Shown here piece by piece: positions 1-7,844 of a stretch of 64,000 nucleotides of DNA; within the stretch, counting starts at the first letter, position 1; every line of letters starts with the position of its first letter. The stretch is taken from NCBI GenBank assembly GCA_016718385.1, contig JADKDK010000004.1, positions 434,001-498,000 on the forward strand. The letters run 5' to 3'. The notes beneath the pieces are model-generated. The model ran no database searches and was not told the origin of the DNA. It worked only from the letters and a program-made list of their open reading frames with translations. The stretch is from Gammaproteobacteria bacterium (lineage in GTDB: Bacteria > Pseudomonadota > Gammaproteobacteria > Pseudomonadales > UBA5518). Position numbers and translations under genes: made by a program.

Positions 1-261
1 CTCGGCTTCACCAAGTGCCTCGCGCGCGAACTCGGCGGCCGCGGCATCCGCGTCAACGCGATCTGTCCCGGTGCCATGAACACGCGCATGATGGCCAGCA
101 TCAGCCCCGACTACGCCAAGGCGATGGTCGCCTCGATCCCGCTCGGGCGCATGGGCGAGCCGGTGGAAGTGGCGAACACGGCGCTGTTCCTCGCCAGCGA
201 CGAGGCATCGTACTTCACCGGGCAGACGCTCGCCGCCAATGGCGGCTGGCAGATGCTCTGA
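1..261 (+). CDS. Short-chain dehydrogenase/reductase, C-terminal part
   Basis: The window opens inside this gene; 86 codons of the C-terminus are present, ending at a TGA. The reading frame carries the SDR C-terminal hallmarks: the RVNAICPG segment after the catalytic helix, the PLGRMGEPVEVANTALFLAS stretch and the closing FTGQ...NGG motif. These are typical of classical SDRs that oxidise or reduce alcohols and ketones with NAD(P). The catalytic Tyr-Lys lies outside the window, so the cofactor cannot be judged. The next SDR starts 38 bp downstream on the same strand, which suggests one transcription unit. Substrate is unknown. Confidence 0.9.
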   Translation, partial: LGFTKCLARELGGRGIRVNAICPGAMNTRMMASISPDYAKAMVASIPLGRMGEPVEVANTALFLASDEASYFTGQTLAANGGWQML

Positions 262-299
262 GCGCCACGCGCGCACCCACCTTTCACGAGGACACGAAC

Positions 300-1097
300 A
301 TGGCAGGAAGACTCGACGGCAAGGTTGCCCTCGTCACCGGGGGCGGTACGGGCATAGGCGCGGCCACCGCACGGCGTTTCGCCGAGGAGGGCGCGACGGT
401 GATCGTGTGCGGGCGGCGCATCGAGCCGCTGGAGCAGGTGGTGCACGCGATCCAGGCCGATGGCGGTTCGGCGCGCGCCGTGCTGCTCGACGTGAGCGAC
501 CGCCAGGCCTTCGCGGACGTCGTGACCGGCATCGAGCGCCAGGATGGCCGGCTCGACATCCTCGTCAACAACGCCTACTCGATGGTCGGTGCCACGATCG
601 CCGACTCGAGCGAGGAAGACTGGCACGCGAACTTCCGCGTCACGCTCGATGGCACCTTCCACGGCATCCAGGCCGCGTTGCGCGTGATGGAATTCCAGCG
701 CAGCGGCGCCATCGTGAACGTCTCCTCGGTGTGCGGGCTGCTCGGCTCGATGTATACCGCCGCCTACGGTGCGGCGAAGGCCGGCGTGCTGAGCCTGACG
801 CGCACAGCCGCGCTCGAGGGCGCGCCGCACAACATCCGCGTCAATGCCGTGGTGCCGGGCGTGGTCATGACGCCGGGCACGGAAGCGGCGATCCCGACGC
901 GCGAAGCGCAACTGGCAACCGCCGCAGGCGTGCCGCTGCGGCGCATCGCCGATCCGCTCGAGCTGGCCAACGCGATCCTGTTCCTCGCCTCCGACGAGGC
1001 CTCCTACATCACCGGCATCCAGCTGGTGGTCGATGGCGGCAAGACCTGCGAGCTGGCGACCGGGGCGGCCACTATGAACGAATTCGACGCGACCTGA
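300..1097 (+). CDS. Short-chain dehydrogenase/reductase (classical SDR)
   Basis: A complete 265-residue classical SDR, probably a cytosolic NAD(P)-dependent alcohol/ketone oxidoreductase. The nucleotide-binding motif TGGGTGIG is at residues 13-20, NNAY (in place of the usual NNAG) at 90-93, serine at 142-143 and the catalytic Tyr156-x3-Lys160. The arginine pair after beta-2 (CGRR) would favour NADP, which is an inference. The ATG follows CGAGGACACGAAC, a fair ribosome-binding site. It lies between another SDR and a SnoaL-like gene with short gaps, so the three are likely co-transcribed. Substrate is not evident. Confidence 0.93.
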   Translation: MAGRLDGKVALVTGGGTGIGAATARRFAEEGATVIVCGRRIEPLEQVVHAIQADGGSARAVLLDVSDRQAFADVVTGIERQDGRLDILVNNAYSMVGATIADSSEEDWHANFRVTLDGTFHGIQAALRVMEFQRSGAIVNVSSVCGLLGSMYTAAYGAAKAGVLSLTRTAALEGAPHNIRVNAVVPGVVMTPGTEAAIPTREAQLATAAGVPLRRIADPLELANAILFLASDEASYITGIQLVVDGGKTCELATGAATMNEFDAT

Positions 1098-1107
1098 GGG
1101 GGGCTGC

Positions 1108-1737
1108 ATGAGCGCATCCACCGACCTCCTGGCCCGCATCGACCGTCTCGAGTCCACCGAGGCCATTCGCCAGCTCGCGGCGCGCTACTCGCTGTCGCTC
1201 GACATGCGCGATCTCGATGCGCACGTGAACCTGTTCGCGCCCGACATCCGCGTCAGCCGCGAGAAGACCGGGCGCGCGCACCTCAAGCGCTGGCTCGACG
1301 ATACCCTGCGCCTGCAGTTCACCGGCACCTCGCACCACATCGGCAACCACATCATCGAGTTCGACGACGCCGATCACGCGCACGGCGTGGTGTATTCCAA
1401 GAACGAGCACGAGACCGGGCCCGAGTGGGTCATCATGCAGATGCTCTACTGGGACAACTACGAGCGTGTCGATGGCACGTGGTATTTCCGCCGCCGCCTG
1501 CCGTGCTACTGGTACGCCACCGACCTCAACAAGCCGCCGATAGGCGACAGGAAGATGCGCTGGCCCGGCCGCGAGCCCTACGACGGTGCGTACCACGAAC
1601 TGTTTCCCTCGTGGAAGGAGTTCTGGGCCAACCCGCCGACAGGCGACGAACCCGAAGTCGCTGCCCCGGCGCCGGTCGGCGAGTTTCTGAAGCGCATGCG
1701 CCGCACCACGGCGGAGCCGCGCATCCGCGTACGCTGA
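1108..1737 (+). CDS. SnoaL-like (NTF2-fold) protein
   Basis: A 209-residue protein with the SnoaL-like/NTF2 cone fold pattern: an N-terminal helix (IRQLAARYSLSLDMRDLD), the LFAPDIRVS turn and later beta strands rich in Trp and Tyr. Family members include polyketide cyclases, ketosteroid-isomerase-like enzymes, hydroxylating-dioxygenase small-subunit relatives and proteins of unknown role. It begins 10 bp after the upstream SDR, preceded by GAGGGGGGCTGC, which supports co-translation. It has about 60 residues more than a minimal SnoaL domain at the C-terminus, of unknown function. In this context it may isomerise or hydrate a cyclic intermediate, which is inference. Confidence 0.8.
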   Translation: MSASTDLLARIDRLESTEAIRQLAARYSLSLDMRDLDAHVNLFAPDIRVSREKTGRAHLKRWLDDTLRLQFTGTSHHIGNHIIEFDDADHAHGVVYSKNEHETGPEWVIMQMLYWDNYERVDGTWYFRRRLPCYWYATDLNKPPIGDRKMRWPGREPYDGAYHELFPSWKEFWANPPTGDEPEVAAPAPVGEFLKRMRRTTAEPRIRVR

Positions 1738-1803
1738 CATCCCGCGGCCGTCCCTGTGGCGGCCTCGCCCTATTCGCGACCTGATCACAGGAGTCCTGTT
1801 TCC

Positions 1804-2865
1804 ATGACCGCAACGCTGTTCGATCCCGTGCAACTCGGTGACATCCAGCTCGCCAACCGCGTCGTGATGGCGCCGATGACGCGCAGCCGCGCCGGCCCGG
1901 GCGACGCGCCCACCGCACTGAACGTCGAGTACTACCGCCAGCGCGCCAGTGCCGGGCTGATCGTCAGCGAGGGCGTGCAGCCCAGCGCCAACGGCAAGGG
2001 CTACTGCCGCACGCCGGGCCTCCATACCGAGGCGCAGGTGGCGGGCTGGAAGGCCGTGACCGACGCGGTGCACGCCGAGGGCGGTCGCATCGTCGCGCAG
2101 ATCATGCATTGCGGGCGCGTGGGCAGCCACCTGAACAAGGATCCCGGCGCCGAGACCGTGGCGCCGTCGGCGGTGCGCGCCAAGGGACAGATCTACACCG
2201 ACGCCGCCGGCATGGTCGACCTCGACGAGCCGCGCGCGCTGCGCCTCGACGAGATCCCGGGCGTGATCGGCGAATACCGCCACGCCACGCAATGCGCGCT
2301 GGGGGCCGGCTTCGACGGCGTGGAACTGCACTGCACCAGCGGCTACCTGCCGGCGCAGTTCCTCTCGACCGGCACCAACCAGCGCACCGATGCCTACGGC
2401 GGCAGCCTGCACAACCGCCTGCGCTTCGTGCTCGAGGTGCTGGAGGCGATGACGGCGGTGGCCGGCAGCGGGCGCGTCGGCATGCGCATCTGCCCGGGCA
2501 ACCCGTTCAACGACCTGCACGACGACGACCCGCACGAGACCTTCGCGGCGCTGCTCGACGCGGTGAGCCCGATGCGGCTCGCCTACCTGCACGTGATCCG
2601 CTCGCCGCGCAGGAGCCTGGACTCCTTCGCGCTCGCGCGCGAACACTTCCGCGGGCCGCTCATCGTCAACGACAGCTTCGACCGCGCCTCGGCCGATCGC
2701 GTGCTCGACGCGGGTGAAGCCGCGGCGGTGTCCTTCGGCCGCTCCTACATCGGCAACCCCGACCTGGTGCGGCGCCTGCGCGAGGGGCTGCCGCTCGCGG
2801 ACTTCGACCTCGCGACGCTCTACACCCCTGGCCCGAAGGGCTACACGGACTATCCCGCCGCCTGA
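1804..2865 (+). CDS. Old Yellow Enzyme-family NADH:flavin oxidoreductase / alkene reductase
   Basis: A 353-residue FMN TIM barrel of the OYE class, which reduces activated C=C bonds of enones or nitro compounds with NAD(P)H. Family features seen are the N-terminal NRVVMAPMTRSRA, the QIMHCGRVG strand, the VELHCTSGYLPAQFLS active-site segment followed by RTDAYGGS, and the C-terminal FGRSYIGNPDLVRRL phosphate-binding loop. In OYE the substrate carbonyl is held by His-x-x-Asn or His-x-x-His. Here it reads His-Cys-Thr-Ser, so the second ligand is serine. The start at 1804 was chosen because of the AGGAG just upstream and the normal N-terminus. It follows the SDR-SnoaL genes on the same strand. Confidence 0.93.
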   Translation: MTATLFDPVQLGDIQLANRVVMAPMTRSRAGPGDAPTALNVEYYRQRASAGLIVSEGVQPSANGKGYCRTPGLHTEAQVAGWKAVTDAVHAEGGRIVAQIMHCGRVGSHLNKDPGAETVAPSAVRAKGQIYTDAAGMVDLDEPRALRLDEIPGVIGEYRHATQCALGAGFDGVELHCTSGYLPAQFLSTGTNQRTDAYGGSLHNRLRFVLEVLEAMTAVAGSGRVGMRICPGNPFNDLHDDDPHETFAALLDAVSPMRLAYLHVIRSPRRSLDSFALAREHFRGPLIVNDSFDRASADRVLDAGEAAAVSFGRSYIGNPDLVRRLREGLPLADFDLATLYTPGPKGYTDYPAA

Positions 2866-3008
2866 GTGCACCGCGCGGGGGCGGCGTTGGCGTTGCCCCC
2901 GTGCCCCGCGAAATTTCATTTGCCCTTCCCGCGCAGGGCGGTCTATGCTCGCTGCAGCATTGTCTGTAGCTGCAAGAACCAATTACAAGAACCTGTGGGA
3001 GACACGCT

Positions 3009-5441
3009 ATGAAAGCACCGTTCCGGCGCTCGGCACTCTGTGCTGCTATTTTCACGACCCTGGCACCCGCGGCCCTGGCGCAGATCCAGCTCGAAGAGAT
3101 CATCGTCACCGCCACCAAGCGCACCGAGAGCCTGCAGGACGTGCCGATCTCTGTGAACGCGGTATCGGGCATGAAGATGGAACAGGTCGGCATCACCAAC
3201 CTCGAGAAGCTGACGGCCTACGTACCGAACTTCTCGATGAACCAGACCGGGATTTCCTCGGCGATCACGGTGCGCGGCATCAGTTCCGGCATCAACCAGT
3301 CCTTCGAGCAGTCCGTCGGCATGTACAACGACGGCATCTACTTCGGCAAGGCGCAGCTGACGCGCCTGCCGCTGTTCGACATGGAGCGCGTCGAGGTGCT
3401 GCGCGGCCCGCAGCCGATCCTGTTCGGCAAGAACAGCATTGCCGGCGCCGTCAGCCTGATCACCGCGAAGCCCGAGGACGAGTTCGGTGGTTCGGCACAG
3501 GTGCTCTACGAGCCCGATGCGGACGAGCAGGACTACCGCTTCGTGGTGACCGGCCCGCTCACCGACACGTTGAGCGGTCGCCTGTCGGTGCTGTACCGCG
3601 AGATCGACGGCTGGGTGGAGAACACCGCGCTGAACGACCGCGACGAGACGCAGGAAGAGGAGCAGGTCGTGCGCCTCGGCCTGCACTGGCAACCCACCGA
3701 CGCCCTGGGCATCCAGTTCAAGTACGAGAACGCACAGTTCGACACCGTGGGCCGCAACATCGAGCTGGTGGGTGACGTGATCCGCGAGGACCTTCCCCCG
3801 GGCACCGGCACCTCGTACCTGACGGCGCTGCCGCGCTTCGTCGCCAACCTCAATTCGCTGATCGATGCCGGTGTGCGCACCGGGCCGAAGATCACGAGCT
3901 TCGTGCCCGACGACGGCGAGTACAACGACAAGCGCACGGCAGGCGCCTGGGATACCAGCGAGAACGACGTCGACAATTTCCTGTTCGACGCGAACTATGA
4001 ATGGTGCGACCACACGCTGAGTTTCGTGACCGGCTACGTCGAGTACGACACCAGCGAGACCTATGACGTCGACTACACCGCCGCGCCGATACTCGACGAC
4101 AGCCGGCTGTCGGAGGACTACGACCAGTTCAGCCAGGAAATCCGGCTGACTTCGCCCGGCGGCGAAACCGTGGACTATATCGTGGGCGCCTTCTACCAGG
4201 ACAGCAGCCTCGATTTCGGCGACAGTATCAACGTGCCGACCGACAGCCTGCTGCGCCTGCTGGCGAATCCGTTCGCCGGCATCAGCACCCGGCGCGTGTT
4301 CGAGCAGGACACGGAGGTGTGGGCAGCCTTCGGTCAGGCGACCTGGAACGTCACCGAGGCGTGGCGCCTGATCCTGGGCGCGCGCTATACGCAGGAGGAC
4401 AAGGACGGCTACCGCAAACAGGCGCACTTCGACACCGCCGGCCTGGAGGTCGCGGCCACGGATCCGCGCTCGGCGCTGTACAACGTGCTGTGGGGGCGGC
4501 TCGCCATCGAGCCCAACGAACTCGAGGACAGCCGCAGCGAGGATGCCTTCACGCCGCAGGTGATCCTGCAGTGGGATGCCACCGGGGATCTGATGCTCTA
4601 CGCGAGTTATGTCGAGGGCTTCAAGTCGGGCGGCTACGACAACCGTTCCAATGCCCACCCCGACCCGGCCGTGGTGGTGCCTGGAACCGGCCCGAACGTG
4701 ATCGGCGCCTGGGAGTTCGACAAGGAAGAGGCGACGAGCTTCGAGGTCGGCTTCAAGTCCACGCTGGCCGACGGCGCCGCGGAGCTGAACGGCGCGCTGT
4801 TCTACACCGAGTACGACGACCTGCAGACCTCGGTGTTCGACGGCGTGGTCGGCTTCAACGTGCAGAACGCCGGCAAGGCCACCACGCAGGGCATGGAGCT
4901 CGACGGACGCTGGCTGCTGCACGAGTACTTCACGCTGTCGGGCTCGCTCGGTTACCTGGATTTCGAGTTCGATGACTTCGACGTGGCGCAGTGCTGGTTC
5001 GGGCAGGCGCAGCTGGAGCCCGATCGCGTGACCAATGCAGCGCTGTCACAGTGCGATGCCAGCGGCGAGCGCAAGGAGTTCACGCCCGAATGGAAAGGCG
5101 TGGTGACGGCCGATTTCAACTACCCGGTGACGGACGCGCTGGAGCTGCGCGCGATGGTGGACCTGCAGTACACCGACTCGTACCTGTGGACGCCGCAACT
5201 CGATCCGCGCACCGAGCAGGATGCCTTCACCAAGGTCAATGCTCGCATCGCGCTGGCCGAGAGCAGCAGCGACACCTGGGAAGTCGCGCTGATCGGCAGC
5301 AACCTCACCGACGAGCGCACGCACAGCTATGGCGGAACCGGTGTGCTGGCGGGCACGCTGACCGGCGGCACGGGGATGGCGTACTACGCCTTCACCGACC
5401 GGCCGCGCAGCTACTCGCTGCAGGGCACCTACCGCTTCTGA
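3009..5441 (+). CDS. TonB-dependent outer-membrane receptor (1 of 3)
   Basis: An 810-residue TonB-dependent receptor. It has a Sec signal peptide (MKAPFRRSALCAAIFTTLAPAALA), then a plug domain with the TonB-box-like EEIIVTATKR, the VEVLRGPQPILFGKNSIAG plug motif and a long 22-strand barrel ending in a terminal aromatic residue (GTYRF). Such proteins import siderophores, vitamins, saccharides or hydrophobic compounds using proton-motive energy. The usual GPQ(G/S)xLYG reads GPQPILFGKN here. The intergenic start follows a non-coding gap of about 140 bp after the OYE gene, so it may have its own promoter. The substrate cannot be read from sequence; neighbouring oxidoreductases suggest an organic catabolic substrate. 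Confidence 0.95.
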   Translation: MKAPFRRSALCAAIFTTLAPAALAQIQLEEIIVTATKRTESLQDVPISVNAVSGMKMEQVGITNLEKLTAYVPNFSMNQTGISSAITVRGISSGINQSFEQSVGMYNDGIYFGKAQLTRLPLFDMERVEVLRGPQPILFGKNSIAGAVSLITAKPEDEFGGSAQVLYEPDADEQDYRFVVTGPLTDTLSGRLSVLYREIDGWVENTALNDRDETQEEEQVVRLGLHWQPTDALGIQFKYENAQFDTVGRNIELVGDVIREDLPPGTGTSYLTALPRFVANLNSLIDAGVRTGPKITSFVPDDGEYNDKRTAGAWDTSENDVDNFLFDANYEWCDHTLSFVTGYVEYDTSETYDVDYTAAPILDDSRLSEDYDQFSQEIRLTSPGGETVDYIVGAFYQDSSLDFGDSINVPTDSLLRLLANPFAGISTRRVFEQDTEVWAAFGQATWNVTEAWRLILGARYTQEDKDGYRKQAHFDTAGLEVAATDPRSALYNVLWGRLAIEPNELEDSRSEDAFTPQVILQWDATGDLMLYASYVEGFKSGGYDNRSNAHPDPAVVVPGTGPNVIGAWEFDKEEATSFEVGFKSTLADGAAELNGALFYTEYDDLQTSVFDGVVGFNVQNAGKATTQGMELDGRWLLHEYFTLSGSLGYLDFEFDDFDVAQCWFGQAQLEPDRVTNAALSQCDASGERKEFTPEWKGVVTADFNYPVTDALELRAMVDLQYTDSYLWTPQLDPRTEQDAFTKVNARIALAESSSDTWEVALIGSNLTDERTHSYGGTGVLAGTLTGGTGMAYYAFTDRPRSYSLQGTYRF

Positions 5442-5614
5442 GCGCCGGTTCGTTTGGGCGGGGCTCCCAGGTCGGGCGTGGGTCGGGCATGTAGGTCGGG
5501 CTTCAGCCCGACAAGGGTTCGGCCACGCCGAACCCGCCACGCGAAATCGCCCAGAGGCTTTTGCAAGTCGGCACGAATGCCCACCCGCAAGCACATGTCG
5601 GCATAAATGCTGAC
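5442..5614. repeat. Intergenic palindromic (REP-like) cluster
   Basis: Between two convergent genes. It holds GTCGGGCTTCAGCCCGAC (5495-5512), a perfect-arm hairpin GGGTTCGG-N5-CCGAACCC (5515-5535), and a looser AAGTCGGCACGAATGCC / GTCGGCATAAATGC pair (5567-5611). The same composite (GTAGGTC...GCCCGACAAGGGTTCGGC) recurs at 34,050-34,092, so it is a dispersed repeat, probably also a bidirectional transcription barrier. Confidence 0.8.
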
Positions 5615-6361
5615 CTACACCCGCATCAGCTGCCCGCCGTCGACGTTGAGGATGTGCCCGGTGATCCAGCTCGCCTGGTCCGAGAGCAGGAACAGCACGG
5701 CATCGGCCATGTCCTGCGGCTGGCCGAGGCGCGCCAGCGGCATGGTCTTGATCATCTGCTGCGCATATTCGCCGGCGGTCTTCTGCAGCGCGCTGGTCTC
5801 GGTGGGGCCGGGCGCGATCGCGTTGATGCGGATGCCGCGCGGGCCGAGCTCGCGCGCCAGCGAGGTGGTGATGCCGTTCATCGTGAGCTTCGCCACGCCG
5901 TAGTAGCCCGCGTTCATCCATGCCGCGGTCGAGGACTGGTTCACGATGGCGGCCCCCGGGCGTTTCTCCAGGTAGGGCAGCGCGGCGCGCGTCATGATCA
6001 GGCAGCCGTGAGCATTCACGCGCATGAACTTCTCGAGGTAGGCGAGATCGACGGTGAGATAGCCGCCCTTGAGCATGTCGCCGAAGATCGCGGCGTTGTT
6101 CACCAGGTAGTCGATGCCGCCGTAGGCGCTGGCCACCGCCTCGACACAGGCCTTCGCCGAGGCTTCGTCGCTCACGTCGGTGCGCACGAACAGCGCCTCG
6201 CCGCCGGCGGCGCGGATGCCCGCCGCGACGCGTTCGCCACCTTCCTCGTTCAGCTCCGCCACCACCACTTTCATGCCGCGTGCCGCGAAGGCATTGGCAT
6301 AGCCCTCGCCGATGCCGCCGCCGGCGCCCGTGACGATCGCGACCTTGCCCGTGAAATCCAT
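5615..6361 (-). CDS. Short-chain dehydrogenase/reductase
   Basis: A 248-residue classical SDR: TGAGGGIG at 11-18, NNAA at 88-91, Ser143/144, Tyr154-x3-Lys158 and a C-terminal ITGHILNVDGGQLMRV. It would be a cytosolic NAD(P)-linked dehydrogenase; the acidic residue after beta-2 (VAELNEE) favours NAD, which is inference. The start at 6361 was chosen over an in-frame ATG at 6373 because GGAGAAGGCA precedes it closely. It lies 32 bp downstream of the P450 gene on the same strand, consistent with a P450-SDR operon in which a hydroxylated product is then oxidised. Confidence 0.93.
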   Translation of the reverse strand: MDFTGKVAIVTGAGGGIGEGYANAFAARGMKVVVAELNEEGGERVAAGIRAAGGEALFVRTDVSDEASAKACVEAVASAYGGIDYLVNNAAIFGDMLKGGYLTVDLAYLEKFMRVNAHGCLIMTRAALPYLEKRPGAAIVNQSSTAAWMNAGYYGVAKLTMNGITTSLARELGPRGIRINAIAPGPTETSALQKTAGEYAQQMIKTMPLARLGQPQDMADAVLFLLSDQASWITGHILNVDGGQLMRV

Positions 6362-6393
6362 TGCCTTCTCCATTTTCATCAGTTGTCGTGGTT

Positions 6394-7743
6394 TCAGTGC
6401 TTGCGGCGCCGGTAGCGCAGGACGCAGGGATCCGAGGGGCGCAGGATCAGCGAGGGCATGATCTCCCGGTACTCGCCCGGGGGCCCCGCGAGCTCGAATT
6501 CGAATTCCTTCAGCAGCGTGCCGAAAATGGTCTTCACCTGCAGGAGCGCGAAGGCGTTGCCGACGCACTTGCGCTGCCCGCCACCGAAGGGGATGTAGGC
6601 GAAGACGTTCTCCGGCTCCGGTCGATGCGGATCGAAGCGCTCCGGGTCGGGGAAGTACTGCGGCAGCCGGTGCGCGACGTAGGGCGAGAGCATCACGTTC
6701 TTGCCGGCCTCGATGCAGTAGTCCTTGTAGTGGAAGTCCTGCATCACGCGCCGGCACAGGGCGTTCAGCGGCGGGTGCGCGCGCAGGATCTCGCGGATGA
6801 ATCCCTCCATGAGCGGCAGCTTGCGCAGCGCGCGGAAGCTCAACTCGGTCTCGGTCGCGAACAACTGGTCGACCTCGGCGGTCACTTCCCGGCCGAAGTC
6901 CGGGTAGCGCGCGAGTTCCACCAGGGTCCAGGCGGCGGTGTTCGCGCTGGTGTGGTGCCCGGCGAACATGAACCAGACCACCATGCCGGCGACCTGCTCG
7001 TCGCTGAGGTGGCTGCCGTCGAGCAGGGTGGCATCCATGTAGACCTGCAGCAGGTCGTCGTGGGTCTCGCCGGCGTTGCGGCGGCGGTGAATGCGCTCGA
7101 TGATCAACTCCCCCAGCGCCTTGCGCGCCCGGTCGCGGCGATCGTAGACGGCCTTCTGCCGGGTGTGATCGACCGTGCCGGCAGCATCGGCGGCTTCGCC
7201 GAGGTCGTGGTAGTGGCGTGCGAACTCGTCGGTCAGCGAGTAGCGGAATTCGGCGCCCAGCAGGCAGTGCGTGGAGGTCTTGATCGTGAGGTCCGCGAAG
7301 GCCTCGTAGAAGTCCATCTCGCCCTCGTCGCCCCAGCCGGAAATCCAGTCCTCGACCTCCCTGGCGACGATCGGCGCGTAGTAGGTCAGGCGCTCGGCGC
7401 GCAGTCCCTTGGCGTGCATCTTCAGCTGCTGGCGTTCGATCTCGATCGGGGCGCCATACTGCACGCCCGGGCCGAAGATCGGCACCATGTACTGGTAGGC
7501 CGCCGGCGCGCTCAGCTGCTCGTCCGGGGCGCGGAACACGGCTTCGTGTGCCTCGGGGCCCACCATCAGCACCGTGCGCATGCCGCCCTGGTCGAACTCG
7601 CAGACCTCGCCGCACTCGCGGAAGGCGCGCTGCAGGAAAAAGGCCGGGTGGGCGCAGAACTCCTCGAAGTGGCCCCTGCCGGGAACGGCGCCGCTGACGA
7701 AGGGGATCGGGCGATACCGGCTCGCGTCGCTGCTCTGGCTCAT
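6394..7743 (-). CDS. Cytochrome P450, CYP51-like (sterol 14-alpha-demethylase family)
   Basis: A soluble 449-residue P450 without an N-terminal membrane anchor. Canonical motifs are the I-helix AGHHTS (261-266), E318-x-x-R321 and the heme loop FGGGQRKCVG with Cys393. CYP51-specific features are also visible: the B'/BC loop YQYMVPIFGPGV (83-94) and the MFAGHHTS-x-TAAW I-helix, both very close to the bacterial CYP51 pattern. CYP51s oxidatively remove the C-14 methyl of sterols. In this cluster the substrate may be another triterpenoid or steroid, which is inference. It is divergent from the FadH-like reductase gene and upstream of an SDR. No dedicated ferredoxin is next to it, so redox partners must lie elsewhere. 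Confidence 0.9.
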   Translation of the reverse strand: MSQSSDASRYRPIPFVSGAVPGRGHFEEFCAHPAFFLQRAFRECGEVCEFDQGGMRTVLMVGPEAHEAVFRAPDEQLSAPAAYQYMVPIFGPGVQYGAPIEIERQQLKMHAKGLRAERLTYYAPIVAREVEDWISGWGDEGEMDFYEAFADLTIKTSTHCLLGAEFRYSLTDEFARHYHDLGEAADAAGTVDHTRQKAVYDRRDRARKALGELIIERIHRRRNAGETHDDLLQVYMDATLLDGSHLSDEQVAGMVVWFMFAGHHTSANTAAWTLVELARYPDFGREVTAEVDQLFATETELSFRALRKLPLMEGFIREILRAHPPLNALCRRVMQDFHYKDYCIEAGKNVMLSPYVAHRLPQYFPDPERFDPHRPEPENVFAYIPFGGGQRKCVGNAFALLQVKTIFGTLLKEFEFELAGPPGEYREIMPSLILRPSDPCVLRYRRRKH

Positions 7744-7844
7744 GGGGCTGCCCTCTGGGTAAAAAGATTGGTGTTGAATTGTTTTTATACTACGCCAGGC
7801 CGGCTACCATGACAAGGGCGATGAAGCCGAGGAGAAAAACCAGC

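Noticed and set aside
1072..2982. Long open frame on the minus strand (636 codons) and similar long antisense frames under the SDR, receptor and icmF genes
   Set aside because: They lie opposite well-supported genes, show Arg/His/Ala-rich shadow composition of high-GC DNA and match no family.
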